From positions 1,178,001-1,242,000 of the forward strand of contig NZ_AP014647.1 of the NCBI RefSeq assembly GCF_023167545.1: DNA of 64,000 nucleotides. The letters are read 5' to 3'. The notes beneath the pieces were generated by a model that saw only the letters and a program-made list of their open reading frames with translations, did no database searches and was not told the origin of the DNA. Positions 47,367 to 60,998 of the stretch are shown in pieces; positions within the stretch are counted from its first letter, which is position 1; each line of letters opens with the position of its first letter. Source of the DNA: Streptococcus constellatus subsp. constellatus (GTDB lineage: Bacteria; Bacillota; Bacilli; Lactobacillales; Streptococcaceae). The position numbers and the translations under genes are program-made.

Positions 47367-48230
47367 TTAGTGTGCATTTAATACGCTTTTGGCCAGTGTT
47401 CCGCTCTTTAGCATCATTAACCCCAGCAAAACCGCATATCCAAGTATCGTAAAGGTACTTGTGTGTATATCTGTTATTTGTATTGTCTTAACTAATACTG
47501 CGTATATTCCAAGACAAACCATTAAAAAGAGTCCTTGTAATCCTATGGCAAATAAGCCTTTGATATAGTTTGTTCCGATTTGTCCCCACTCTTTGTTTCC
47601 CATTGTGGCAAAAGGAATGGCTGAAACGGATGAGTAAACATAAATCTCAAACATTCTGCCGTATACCACAAGCATAATCACAATGGAAATGACCTGTATT
47701 GCCACCTTTATGAGCGAGGTTTCAAAGAGTATCATGACAAGCTCTCCAAGACCTTTATCTTTTAAGCCTTCTACCATCGTTACAATCTGATCTCCAGAGA
47801 TAACGGCAGAGGTGTTAATTACCCCTGCCGCTTTATTTACCATGTGCTGTGCCACATCAAAGACTGCCATAGAAAACTGAAAAGCATGGGACACTAACCA
47901 TACGGCAATCCACATCTTTATGATGTATTTGAAAAATTCAAAGGTATCCGTATCGTGCATATTGTTCTTTTGCATAACCATATTGATAAGCTCGATACAA
48001 AGGACTGCCGTTATGATTAGCCCTGCAATGGGGATAATGACAGAGTCGTTAATGCTTTTGATAAAACTAAAAACCTGTCCATTCCACCCCATCGGTGTCT
48101 TTCCCACATCCGTTGCAATCGCACCAACTTTATCGTTGATGTCAAGAAACATGGACTCTAAGTTTGCTTGGATACCGCCCAGTAGAAGATCTTTGAAAAA
48201 CTCCTCTATCTTGTCGAATATCCCAAACAT
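47367..48230 (-). CDS. VirB6/TrbL-like polytopic conjugation protein
   Basis: 287 residues with about six transmembrane helices (around 58-80, 105-130, 160-185, 190-210, 225-245, 255-275) and a cytoplasmic N-terminus starting MFGIFDKIEEFFKDLLLGG. It matches the CD1112-like VirB6 family. It is expected to form the inner channel with VirB4 and PrgI. It is preceded by Maff2 at 19 bp. Confidence 0.88.
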   Translation of the reverse strand: MFGIFDKIEEFFKDLLLGGIQANLESMFLDINDKVGAIATDVGKTPMGWNGQVFSFIKSINDSVIIPIAGLIITAVLCIELINMVMQKNNMHDTDTFEFFKYIIKMWIAVWLVSHAFQFSMAVFDVAQHMVNKAAGVINTSAVISGDQIVTMVEGLKDKGLGELVMILFETSLIKVAIQVISIVIMLVVYGRMFEIYVYSSVSAIPFATMGNKEWGQIGTNYIKGLFAIGLQGLFLMVCLGIYAVLVKTIQITDIHTSTFTILGYAVLLGLMMLKSGTLAKSVLNAH

Positions 48231-48249
48231 TTAATTTCTCCTTTTCTTC

Positions 48250-48465
48250 TTACTTGAGTACATTTGCAAGAAGCGGAATCAGCTTTAATCCGATAAGGAC
48301 AATACCGCCTCCTGCCATAAGCTGCTTAATGCCCTGAGATTTTGCACCCGGATTGTCATTACCATAACCTTCCATCAGGTTAATAACGCCCCATGCTCCA
48401 AGTCCTGCACCTACTGCCATAACTAAAATCTTTAATACATTTACTGCCTGTGTAAAAAATTCCAT
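48250..48465 (-). CDS. Maff2-family small membrane protein
   Basis: 71 residues with two transmembrane helices (residues about 8-30 and 48-68) around a Gly-rich loop (GYGNDNPGAKSQGIKQLMAGGG). This is the Maff2 family, resembling VirB2-type pilin-like subunits of Gram-positive elements. Three bases separate it from the SSB gene. Confidence 0.88.
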   Translation of the reverse strand: MEFFTQAVNVLKILVMAVGAGLGAWGVINLMEGYGNDNPGAKSQGIKQLMAGGGIVLIGLKLIPLLANVLK

Positions 48466-48468
48466 AAT

Positions 48469-48780
48469 TTATTCCTCCTCGTTTTCTTCTTTCTTTTCAA
48501 TTTTGTTGTATGACTTCACAACAAAGTTTTTGTAAGTCTTTCCATCTTTTTCACGCTTCTTAAAGTATCCAAAGATATGGATCAAATCACCTTTTTCAAA
48601 GGCTTTTGCTGTTTCTGACTTTTCACCATAGGCTGCACAATTGATATATTCCTTGCCTTTCCCATACTTTTTTACAAGCGTAAAGTTTACAACTTCAACC
48701 GTTTCTCCCTCTTTGTCAAAACTTGAAAAAGTTGGTTCTGCCAATAAGTTGGCATTGATGTTAATCATTTCTTGCTTCAT
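48469..48780 (-). CDS. single-stranded DNA-binding OB-fold protein
   Basis: 103 residues with the OB-fold features YINCAAYGEKSETAKAFEKGD and IHIFGYFKKREKDGKTYKNF, related to the C-terminal half of the protein at 24376..25035. It probably coats single-stranded DNA during transfer. It begins a transcription segment behind two hairpins. Confidence 0.85.
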   Translation of the reverse strand: MKQEMININANLLAEPTFSSFDKEGETVEVVNFTLVKKYGKGKEYINCAAYGEKSETAKAFEKGDLIHIFGYFKKREKDGKTYKNFVVKSYNKIEKKEENEEE

Positions 48781-48812
48781 TAAAAATTTCTCCTTTTCTT
48801 TTCAATAAAAAA

Positions 48813-48842
48813 AGCGATCGGAGTTTTTCTTTTCCAATCGCT
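48813..48842 (-). terminator. terminator before the SSB gene
   Basis: On the minus strand AGCGATTGGAA...CGATCGCT forms a stem followed by TTTTTTTATTG. With the next entry it is the second of two terminators in 165 bp of gene-free sequence. Confidence 0.65.
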
Positions 48843-48915
48843 GATACTCTTGCTATTTAGTTTTCCTTAGTGGGACTTCTTATCCTTACCATCTTTCCTC
48901 CTGATTTTGAGTAAT

Positions 48916-48952
48916 AAAAAAGCAGCAAATCTATGTTCTTTAGACTTACTGC
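48916..48952 (-). terminator. terminator overlapping the end of the VirD4-like gene
   Basis: GCAGTAAGTCTA / TAGATTTGCTGC stem (48922..48952, one mismatch) followed by TTTTTTATTAC. It overlaps the last two codons and the stop of the coupling-protein gene. Confidence 0.7.
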
Positions 48953-50730
48953 ACTCTTGTAATAACCGTTTCTCTATTTAATTTTGCTTTCCCTTTTCTC
49001 TTGATATATTCCTCAATATCAAAGGCATTTTTCTTATTAAAATCTTCAAGTAACTTGTAATTCTTATGCTTTGTAATATCAAATTTATCTGATAAAAACG
49101 GTCTTACACCTCTAAGCTGAAAGATACATTTACTGCCATCCATAACCGTTATCTCATCTTGACTCATCAGCTCTTTTCCTGTCTTTTGGTAATTGAGTCC
49201 ATAACTATTAGCATTGGAGCGTGTTTCAGAAGTGTTATATAGATCTATCGTTTCCTTTCCAAGCGTTTCTGATAGCTCTTTTAATGTGGTCTTTTCCTTT
49301 CCACCTAAAAACAATGTACTATCACAGTTGCCCACGATTGTGTCAGCATTATCCTTATATATCGCCTTTAACTGAGATTGTGCTTGCAAAATAATGCTTG
49401 CAGATATTTCTCTTGAACGGATTGTCGCTATTAACTTCTCAAACTTTGGAATTAAGCCGATATTTGCAAACTCATCAAGAAGGCATCTTACATGAACAGG
49501 TAATCTTCCTCCATACTCATCATCTGCCTTATCACAAAGTAGATTAAATAACTGTGAGTACATGATAGATACCACAAAGTTAAAAGTATCATCTGTATCA
49601 GATATAATGACAAAAAGTGCTGTCTTTCTATCTCCAAGAGTATCAAGCTCAAGTTCATCTTCTTTCATCAAGTCCCTAAGTTCCTGAATATCAAAAGGAG
49701 CAAGTCTTGCACCACATGAAATAAGAATAGACTTCGCCGTTTTTCCAGCAGCAAGTTTGTATTTCTTATATTGCTTTACCGCAAAGTGCGTAGGCTCTTT
49801 CTTTTCCAATGCTTCAAATAGTCTATCAATGGGATTCATATATGTTTCATCATCTTCCCTGACTTCTGAAGCATCTATCATATCCAGTAGTGTCGCAAAG
49901 TTCTTTTCTTCTCTTGGAGCTTCATAAAAAATATAACCTATCAAAGCCGTATAGTAGAGTTTCTCGGCTTTCACCCAAAAATCCTCACCTGCCTTTTCCC
50001 CTTCACCCTTAGTGTTTGCAATGATTGTCTGCACTAATTTGAGGATGTCTTTTTCACTTCTGAGATAGGCAAAGGGATTGTACTTCATACTCTTTTTGAA
50101 GTTGATGGTATTTAAGATTTTTATCTCATAGCCATTATCTTCAAGCATCTTGCCACACTCAATGACTATCGTTCCTTTAGGATCTGTAACACAATATGAC
50201 GAGTGCATTTGCATTAGGTTTGGCTTTACATAAAATCTCGTCTTTCCGGAGCCAGAACCACCAATAACAAGTACATTCTTATTTCTTGCATACTTTGGAT
50301 TTGCCGGTCTGCCATTCATGGTTAATCGCTCTGTTTGAGTAAGCAAGATATTGTTTTGGAACTTTTCATCCACATACGGCTCTATATCTTTTCTCGTTCC
50401 CCATCGGGCTGAACCATACTCTTTCCCCTGTCTGAACTTTTTTGCATTTTTACCTTTGGTATAGACAATAAATTTAATTAAAACTGCCACTCCCACGCCC
50501 ATTAAAATATCTATTGGATGAATGCTCGGAATAAAGCTCATGGTATTAAGCTCTAATATTCCTTGAAATATTTTATCTATTACATCGCCACCTGTATAGG
50601 CTCTTACATGGTGAGAGAAGATGTTTCCAACATAGAAAAATGCAAGATAGGGAATATTCTGCTTGAAAAACTTTGACTTATCTTGCACCTTAAATAAGCC
50701 TTTGATGTCTTTTAGTATCTTATCTATCAT
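48946..50730 (-). CDS. virD4-like: VirD4-like type IV coupling protein
   Basis: 594 residues. It has N-terminal membrane segments (about 25-45 and 82-102), Walker A VIGGSGSGKTRFYVKPN, Walker B VHVRCLLDEFANIG and the late motif ILQAQSQLKAIY. This is the VirD4/TraG/PcfC family that links the relaxosome to the secretion channel. It overlaps pcfB by 4 bp, the standard PcfB-PcfC pairing. Confidence 0.95.
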   Translation of the reverse strand: MIDKILKDIKGLFKVQDKSKFFKQNIPYLAFFYVGNIFSHHVRAYTGGDVIDKIFQGILELNTMSFIPSIHPIDILMGVGVAVLIKFIVYTKGKNAKKFRQGKEYGSARWGTRKDIEPYVDEKFQNNILLTQTERLTMNGRPANPKYARNKNVLVIGGSGSGKTRFYVKPNLMQMHSSYCVTDPKGTIVIECGKMLEDNGYEIKILNTINFKKSMKYNPFAYLRSEKDILKLVQTIIANTKGEGEKAGEDFWVKAEKLYYTALIGYIFYEAPREEKNFATLLDMIDASEVREDDETYMNPIDRLFEALEKKEPTHFAVKQYKKYKLAAGKTAKSILISCGARLAPFDIQELRDLMKEDELELDTLGDRKTALFVIISDTDDTFNFVVSIMYSQLFNLLCDKADDEYGGRLPVHVRCLLDEFANIGLIPKFEKLIATIRSREISASIILQAQSQLKAIYKDNADTIVGNCDSTLFLGGKEKTTLKELSETLGKETIDLYNTSETRSNANSYGLNYQKTGKELMSQDEITVMDGSKCIFQLRGVRPFLSDKFDITKHKNYKLLEDFNKKNAFDIEEYIKRKGKAKLNRETVITRVQ

Positions 50731-51212
50731 AGGCTCTGCTCCTTTTGTTTATTCTTGACTTTATCTTTAGAAAGAGCGTTCTTTGCCATTTCCTTGAACT
50801 TCTCAATATTCTTGTGGATAGATTCTTTTCTTTCCGTTTTCTTTTCTGATTCCGAAAGAGCGTGTTTAAAGGCTTTATCCATGACTTTCATGTCTTTTGC
50901 CTGAAAGAATACGGAGTATTTACCGCTTTCTTTATCTTTCATCACCGAAAACTTTACCCCATACCGATTAAGTTCCTTTTTCAGTTCCTTCAGCTCTGCT
51001 TCTTCTACCGGAATTTCTTCAAGCTGTCCCTTTTTAACCATATCTTTTAGCTTTACTTCATTTCCGTTAGCATTAACCAGCTTTTCCAGTCCTCCAAGTT
51101 TTTCAGCCTCTTTCATCAGTTTCTTTAATAAGTTCAGAATTAGCTTTCCTGTTACTTTAGCAGCTTTCACTTCCATGTTAAGCGTTTTTCTTGCGATTTC
51201 TTCATTGATCAA
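50727..51212 (-). CDS. pcfB: PcfB-family protein (DUF3801)
   Basis: 161 residues, Lys-rich. The central region GVKFSVMKDKESGKYSVFFQAKD is typical of PcfB/DUF3801. The last 40 residues are disordered and charged. In other elements PcfB helps recruit DNA to the coupling protein. The start overlaps the DnaC-like gene by 4 bp. Confidence 0.85.
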   Translation of the reverse strand: MINEEIARKTLNMEVKAAKVTGKLILNLLKKLMKEAEKLGGLEKLVNANGNEVKLKDMVKKGQLEEIPVEEAELKELKKELNRYGVKFSVMKDKESGKYSVFFQAKDMKVMDKAFKHALSESEKKTERKESIHKNIEKFKEMAKNALSKDKVKNKQKEQSL

Positions 51213-52060
51213 GTTCTCTCACCTCCAGTCAGTAATCTTTCTTTATTCCTCTTTAATTTTTCTTCCTGAATAACTTTCCTGTAATCTTCTCCGAGTACCA
51301 TCACAGGAATACACATCTCGATAATTCTTGAGTAAATTCTTTGGTATTCCACACTCTCCGTACAGTTTTCAATTTGGCTGTATGAAAGATTTGTGGTAAA
51401 GATTGTTGGCTTATGCTTTAAGTACCTGTTATTGACAATGTTATATACCTGCTCTTTGGCATAGCTTGTATCTCTTTCAATTCCTAAATCATCTAAGATG
51501 AGAACGGAAGTGTTTACAAGGGATTCGATATATGCGTTTTTATCAATGTCAAATCCTCCTTTTTGCAGTTCGTTGATTATCTGTGAAAAGTTTCTAATCT
51601 TAACGCTTATCTGATACTGTTCAATCAGTGCATTGGCAATAGAGCAGGCAAGATAGGTCTTTCCGCTTCCAACTGTTCCATAGAACAGAAGTCCGATATT
51701 TTCCTTTTTCATCAATTCATAATCTTTTACAAAATTCTTTGCGATGATAAGACTCTGATTTTCTTTTCCCTGATAGTTTTCAAAGGTATATGACCACTGA
51801 ATAATAGATGTGAAGCAGATACTTTTTAATCTCTCGATTTCAAGCTGCTTTTGTCTTTCTTTTTCTTTTGCTTCTCTATCTCTATCGCATTTACAAGCTG
51901 TCTTAAATATCATCTGCTTTCCGAAAAATTCTAATGCTTTTCCATCTTTTCTTTCATGGCACACTTTACAGTAGGCGTGTCCGTCTTTGATGTATTCTTT
52001 TTCAGGATTGAAGCTGTATTCCACATCTTCTATCATCACTTTTTCTAATTCTTTAATCAT
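51209..52060 (-). CDS. DnaC/IstB-like AAA+ ATPase
   Basis: 283 residues. An N-terminal zinc-finger-like part has Cys-x2-Cys (YCKVCHERK) and CKCDRD. The ATPase domain has Walker A GTVGSGKTYLACS and Walker B VLILDDLGIERDT. It resembles DnaC/DnaI helicase loaders. Its position between RepA_N and PcfB suggests a role in replication of the circular ICE. Four-base overlaps link it to both neighbours. Confidence 0.9.
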   Translation of the reverse strand: MIKELEKVMIEDVEYSFNPEKEYIKDGHAYCKVCHERKDGKALEFFGKQMIFKTACKCDRDREAKEKERQKQLEIERLKSICFTSIIQWSYTFENYQGKENQSLIIAKNFVKDYELMKKENIGLLFYGTVGSGKTYLACSIANALIEQYQISVKIRNFSQIINELQKGGFDIDKNAYIESLVNTSVLILDDLGIERDTSYAKEQVYNIVNNRYLKHKPTIFTTNLSYSQIENCTESVEYQRIYSRIIEMCIPVMVLGEDYRKVIQEEKLKRNKERLLTGGERT

Positions 52061-52827
52061 AAATGTACTCCCTTGTTATATTCCTCCCATGTAGGGATAT
52101 TGGTTTTTTTCTTACTTCCCTGATCTTTATAAAACCAAGAAAGGATTGTTGCTTTATGGTCTTTATATGTCTTTCCGGTACTTTGAAGATAGGTTGATAG
52201 TCTTTCAATGTAGTTATCAAGCTCTCCTGCCATTATTATTTGTAATTCTCCTATGTCTTCGTCCTTTAAAAAGACATTTTGAAATGTTCCAAGTCCGCTT
52301 TTCCCAAAACTATATTCTCTCTTACTATACTTACTCTTATTATTCTCTATATAGTTAGAGTCAACATTTTGAACTTCCTGAAGTTCATTTTCTTTACTTC
52401 TGAGGTTAAAATCTCTTACTTCTGAAGTTAAGTTTTTTGACTTCTGAAAGTCATTTTCTTTTACCGCTATTATGCTCATAAAATCTTTAACATAAATGAC
52501 ATTCGGCTTACCAAGTCCAAGCCTTACTCTTTCAATCAGTCCTATTCCTTTTTTGCTGTCTAACTCGTCCAATGTTTTTATGGCAGTAGGCTTTGAGATA
52601 TTTCTTCTTCTCATAATTTCTTCAACAGTAAAATAGATAAATACTCTGCCTTCCTTGTCCACCCAGTTATTCTTAAAGGACATTCCTGTGCGTTTCAAAA
52701 GCATGGAGTATAGAATAATGGCTTCAGCAGACAGTCCCTTAAATTCTTCTCCGTCTACTAATATTTCAGGCACTTTCAGAAAGTTAAATCGCTCTGCTTC
52801 TCTGTTATAGAAATAGTCAAAGTCCAT
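52057..52827 (-). CDS. repA-like: RepA_N-type replication initiator
   Basis: 256 residues. The N-terminal domain (1-125) has the RepA_N winged helix (EFKGLSAEAIILYSMLLKR, then MRRRNISKPTAIKTLDELDS). The C-terminal part includes a DnaB/DnaD-like helical region (TYKDHKATILSWFYKDQG). It is likely to start replication of the excised ICE. The group II intron, helicase and topoisomerase are downstream in the same polarity. Confidence 0.88.
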   Translation of the reverse strand: MDFDYFYNREAERFNFLKVPEILVDGEEFKGLSAEAIILYSMLLKRTGMSFKNNWVDKEGRVFIYFTVEEIMRRRNISKPTAIKTLDELDSKKGIGLIERVRLGLGKPNVIYVKDFMSIIAVKENDFQKSKNLTSEVRDFNLRSKENELQEVQNVDSNYIENNKSKYSKREYSFGKSGLGTFQNVFLKDEDIGELQIIMAGELDNYIERLSTYLQSTGKTYKDHKATILSWFYKDQGSKKKTNIPTWEEYNKGVHL

Positions 52828-52866
52828 GCAAGATCACCTCCCTCCTTAAAAATTTGCAAAGAAAAA

Positions 52867-52891
52867 GACGATAGTTTTTTCATCTATCGCC
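52867..52891 (-). terminator. terminator between the CD1845-like and repA-like genes
   Basis: On the minus strand GGCGATAG pairs with CTATCGTC around a 9-nt loop, followed by TTTTTC. It could reduce read-through from rlmD into repA. Confidence 0.7.
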
Positions 52892-52917
52892 TTTGGTAAC
52901 CATTTTTATGAAATTTT

Positions 52918-53199
52918 TTAGATTGATTTTATTGCCTCATTGATACCTTGTAAAAAAGCTATAACAGTTGCACCAACCATCGGTATTCCGTATGGACTAA
53001 CTAAGAATCCAATAATCAATGCTTCTATTCCGATGGTAACTTCTTTTTGCAGAAAAGATGCAATTGCTCCAAATATACAAAACATCATCAGCAAATATAG
53101 TAGGGCTGTTCCGATACCAAGTAGAAATGTCAGAAATGCTGTGAGGATACTTAACACCAAGCTAATTGGGAATAAGATTATTTTTATTATCCATCTCAT
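52918..53199 (-). CDS. CD1845-family membrane protein
   Basis: 93 residues, nearly all hydrophobic, with three transmembrane segments (about 5-30, 33-55, 58-80). It resembles the CD1845 family seen at the end of such ICEs. Function unknown. It lies 6 bp after the small gene at the ICE end. Confidence 0.75.
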   Translation of the reverse strand: MRWIIKIILFPISLVLSILTAFLTFLLGIGTALLYLLMMFCIFGAIASFLQKEVTIGIEALIIGFLVSPYGIPMVGATVIAFLQGINEAIKSI

Positions 53200-53205
53200 A
53201 ATTTC

Positions 53206-53354
53206 TTATTCCTCACTTTCAAAAACATTCTTTGTATCTCCACACACCATATCAATGCAAACATTCACATCCATATAATTTTTTAAGACTTTTTTTCGTC
53301 CTCCCTCTCCGTCTTCTACAAATACATAATGCTTGTAAAACTGCTTAAAATGCA

Positions 53355-53364
<10 letters not shown>
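53206..53364 (-). CDS. small hypothetical ICE-end protein coupled to rlmD
   Basis: 52 residues starting at GTG, whose first base is the last base of the rlmD stop (TAGTG). Conserved-looking core: KNYMDVNVCIDMVCGDTK. A GTG ten codons upstream (53394) would lie inside rlmD. I do not recognise the family. The frame is the first ICE gene downstream of rlmD, so it may be translated from the rlmD transcript. Confidence 0.6.
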
Positions 53365-56130
<2,766 letters not shown>

Positions 56131-56142
56131 GATTTCTCCAAT

Positions 56143-56972
56143 CTACTTTTCTGAAATGGTATAAACAGTATAATTTCCTAAAATTTTATAAGTAATACCA
56201 ATTGTTTCTAACTCTTTTATCGCAAATGATACCAAATTCGCTTTTTCATTATTGATATCCACAATGAAAAAATATTCTCCCAAGGCTGTCTTCAATGGAC
56301 GGCTTTCAATCTTTGTCAAATCAATTCCCCGCCATGCAAAAGTTGCAAGGGCTTTGTATAAAGCACCAGGTAGATTATCTGGCAAAGTTAAAGCGAGCGT
56401 CATTTTCTTTTCCTTCGGATACAATGGCAAATCCGAGATTGACTGTCCAAGCAACCAAAAACGAGTGAAATTCTCATCCATTTCTTGAATATCCTCTGCA
56501 ATAATCTGCAAATCATATTCACTGGCTGCAGTTTTAGGAGCAATGGCTGCATAATTTTCTTCAGGATGTTGAGCCACAAAACGGGCTGCATAAGCTGTGC
56601 TAGCTGTTATTTCGATTTTAGCTTGTGGATAATGCTGACGGATATATTTTTTGCCTTGCGCAATTGCCTGCGGATGAGAAAAGATTTTTTCTACTGGCTT
56701 ATCAGTTGCTGTGACCAATAGCTGTTGTTGTATCGGTTGCACAACTTCCGCCACAGCATAAATGGCAGCCTGATGAAAAAGATAATCCAATGTTTCATGG
56801 ACACTGCCTTCAATTGAATTTTCAACCGGCACCACAGAATAATCTACTTCACCTGTCTCATAAGCCTTTACAACTTCTGTGATATTTTCAAAAGCAACTA
56901 AAGTATCTGCTGGAAAGGCTTCTTGTGCCACATGATGAGAAAAAGACCCTTTCGGACCTAAAAATCCAATTT

Positions 56973-56976
<4 letters not shown>
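56143..56976 (-). CDS. pheA: prephenate dehydratase
   Basis: 277 residues. It makes phenylpyruvate from prephenate, the phenylalanine branch. The catalytic domain (1-185) has GPKGSFSHHVA, VPVENSIEGSVHETLD and the Thr-Arg-Phe motif in NFTRFWLLG. The C-terminal ACT regulatory domain has LPDNLPGALYKAL and IESRPLKTALGEYFF, predicting feedback inhibition by phenylalanine. It overlaps the end of aroK by 4 bp. Confidence 0.97.
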
Positions 56977-58749
<1,773 letters not shown>

Positions 58750-58755
58750 TTACAT

Positions 58756-58784
58756 ATTGTACCATAAAAAAAGGAGGGAAACAA
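58756..58784 (-). promoter_or_regulatory. aroA promoter
   Basis: TACAAT (-10, 58756..58761) and TTGTTT (-35, 58779..58784) with 17-bp spacing lie 30 bp before the aroA start. Confidence 0.6.
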
Positions 58785-59104
58785 AAGTGAGTGGGAGAAG
58801 ACTTCATTTCTTCAGATTCTACTTGCCCTCAACCTCTTAAGACAATAAACTTTCTAAAAATTTTTGCTCGATGAATGGTGCAGAACGAGTTAAGTTGAAC
58901 TTGTTCCAGACAGAATTCCCTCACATCCTACAATGGCTGGATACCTCAAATAGGTATCTCATGGTTGATAATATATTGAAAATTTGTCCAGTAGATATAA
59001 TTCATTATACTCAGAAATCATTAAAAAACAAGCATTTTCCAAAAACATGCAGAAAATTCACATATTTCTGGAAGACACTTGTTTTACAAAGTTTCTTCTT
59101 ATCC
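58785..59104. other. gene-free stretch between ylbF-like and aroA
   Basis: About 320 bp of AT-rich sequence. A plus-strand frame (58871..59185) has no recognisable domain and ends in the neighbouring gene, so I do not call it. Nothing else is recognised besides the aroA promoter and the terminator at its borders. Confidence 0.5.
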
Positions 59105-59133
59105 AAAAAAGCTGATTCAAAATTTGAATCAGC
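59105..59133 (-). terminator. terminator after the ylbF-like gene
   Basis: On the minus strand GCTGATTCAAA/TTTGAATCAGC forms a perfect stem followed by TTTTTT. It closes the aroB-aroC-tyrA-ylbF unit, separating it from aroA. Confidence 0.85.
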
Positions 59134-59150
59134 CAACCTGTGTATATTTT

Positions 59151-59489
59151 TTATTTTAGCAATTCTTGAACTGGATCAAAAATGATACGTTCAATGTCCG
59201 CCAAGTAAATAGATAATTGCTGTTGTTTGTTGAAAAATTCAGTCAGAGCAGGATTTACTTGAATTTTTTCCCCAAAGGATTTCATCTTATCTTGTACTTC
59301 TTGCGTGGGCATTTGACCTGATTGTGCCATCGCTTGCAATTCTTGTTGAAAAGCTAGATAATCCTTTAAAAGAGCTTTCGCTTCACTATCAGCATCTACT
59401 GCTTTTTTACTTTCGACAACAGCTTTGTACTCAGGAAGGTCACGCAGAGTACGGCTAAGTTCATTTGCTAAATCATAAATATTTGACAT
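59151..59489 (-). CDS. ylbF-like: YlbF/YmcA (DUF964) family protein
   Basis: 112 residues, all-helical, beginning [22 protein letters not shown]. Members of this family act in RNase Y-linked mRNA processing in bacilli; in streptococci a role is not established. It follows tyrA by 11 bp. Confidence 0.85.
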   Translation of the reverse strand: MSNIYDLANELSRTLRDLPEYKAVVESKKAVDADSEAKALLKDYLAFQQELQAMAQSGQMPTQEVQDKMKSFGEKIQVNPALTEFFNKQQQLSIYLADIERIIFDPVQELLK

Positions 59490-59500
59490 AGTCTTCCTCC

Positions 59501-60607
59501 TTAATCTAAAAAGACTGGATAATGTGTCTTTTCTCTTATTATTTTAGCAGATTTTTCCAAATCTTCACGATTTTTAAAGGTGATTTGGAGAATTCCGTTA
59601 ATGTCTTCACGATTTTCTTCGTTGATGTGAATGTTAACAATGGACGTTCCTCTTAGAAGTTCTAGGATACCTAAAATAGCATCTTCTTCATCAGGAACAT
59701 TGATGAAAATGTCATAAAAGCTATCCACACCAGCTCGTTTATGAATTTCCATAGCTTTTCGGACTTGCCGCCCATGTTGAAAAAATTTCCAAATTAGATC
59801 TTCATTTTTATTCTGAATAGCACTTGAAATGATATCTAATCGCTTCTTAAAATCCTCTATTCTCTCTAAAATAGCATCTGGATTGGTCAACAAAATCGAA
59901 GTCCACATGCTTGGCTCACTCTCTGCAATCCGTGTCATATCACGAAAGCCTCCAGCAGCGAAATGTTGTGTCATTTCGTGCTGTTGAGTATATGCAGCTG
60001 CCTGATCCATAAGGCTCGAAGCTAGAATATGCGGAAAATGACTAATTTGGCTAGTTACATCATCATGCTCTTTGGCATCAATCTCGATAAACCGAGCATG
60101 CAAACCCGATAAGAGATCTTTCATTTCCTCTATCGTGCCATCTTTCGTCAAATGAGACGGAGTAAAAATATAATAGGCATTTTCAAACAGATTCACATCT
60201 GCTGCACGAGCCCCCGTTTTATGACTACCTGCCATAGGATGCGCACCTACAAATCGGATATCTTTCTCCCTTAGAGCTTCTTCAGCAGCAGTTACAATTT
60301 CAGCTTTGGTAGAGCCTACATCTGAGATAATAACAGCTTTTTTTAAATCTAAAGTGGCTAATTGTCGGATAAACTCAATGGTTTGCTTGATAGGGATAGC
60401 AAGAATAATCACATCTGCCAGAGGAGCAAATTCAGCAAACTGGTTGGTCACTTTATCCACTAAGCCTTTTTCAAGGGCGATCTTTCTTGACTCTTTTCCA
60501 CGATTATAGCCTAATATGATATAGTTTGGATGACCACGTCGAATTCCAAGTGCGATTGATGATCCAATCAAACCAAGACCTGCAATGTAAATAACTTTCT
60601 TTTCCAT
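59501..60607 (-). CDS. tyrA: prephenate dehydrogenase
   Basis: 368 residues. The N-terminal NAD(P) domain has [29 protein letters not shown] and [13 protein letters not shown]. The C-terminal ACT domain (about 300-368: [19 protein letters not shown]) predicts tyrosine feedback. It makes 4-hydroxyphenylpyruvate. The ATG was chosen for its AAAGGAGTGAG ribosome site; an 8-codon extension is not supported. Confidence 0.95.
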   Translation of the reverse strand: MEKKVIYIAGLGLIGSSIALGIRRGHPNYIILGYNRGKESRKIALEKGLVDKVTNQFAEFAPLADVIILAIPIKQTIEFIRQLATLDLKKAVIISDVGSTKAEIVTAAEEALREKDIRFVGAHPMAGSHKTGARAADVNLFENAYYIFTPSHLTKDGTIEEMKDLLSGLHARFIEIDAKEHDDVTSQISHFPHILASSLMDQAAAYTQQHEMTQHFAAGGFRDMTRIAESEPSMWTSILLTNPDAILERIEDFKKRLDIISSAIQNKNEDLIWKFFQHGRQVRKAMEIHKRAGVDSFYDIFINVPDEEDAILGILELLRGTSIVNIHINEENREDINGILQITFKNREDLEKSAKIIREKTHYPVFLD

Positions 60608-60617
60608 GCTCACTCCT

Positions 60618-60998
60618 TTACTTTGGTTCAATGATAAACCCTAGAACAATCGACACCAAAATAATAATCATAACAATCGCTGTGAAAATCATATACATTT
60701 TATCTTTTGTTTTCAAAAAAATGATAAATGTCGAAATCACTCGAAAAATTGGTGTCAAAATAAGCATAAAAGATCCTAGTAACATAAACGTTACTGCATC
60801 AAAAATGGAATGGCTCTTCACGTAGTCAACTGGATTAAACTGTTCTAAATTTCCTAAAGAAATCACCTGCTGCCCACTAAAAAAGTAAAAAATCAGACCA
60901 AGGAACATAAAAAGAAGGGACAGTAAAATTCCTATGCGAAGAATTTTCCCCATTACCAAATCCAGCTGCTCTTTTTCTTCTCGCATCTTATCTGTCAT
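60618..60998 (-). CDS. DUF1634-family membrane protein
   Basis: 126 residues with three transmembrane helices (about 22-44, 65-90, 103-122). The ATG overlaps the preceding TauE/SafE stop (ATGA), so the pair is translationally coupled; DUF1634 proteins usually partner such permeases. The role is unknown. Confidence 0.85.
   Translation of the reverse strand: MTDKMREEKEQLDLVMGKILRIGILLSLLFMFLGLIFYFFSGQQVISLGNLEQFNPVDYVKSHSIFDAVTFMLLGSFMLILTPIFRVISTFIIFLKTKDKMYMIFTAIVMIIILVSIVLGFIIEPK

Noticed and set aside
58871..59185. Plus-strand frame of 104 codons between ylbF-like and aroA
   Set aside because: No domain, no good ribosome site, it runs over the terminator into the neighbouring gene and has uneven composition.
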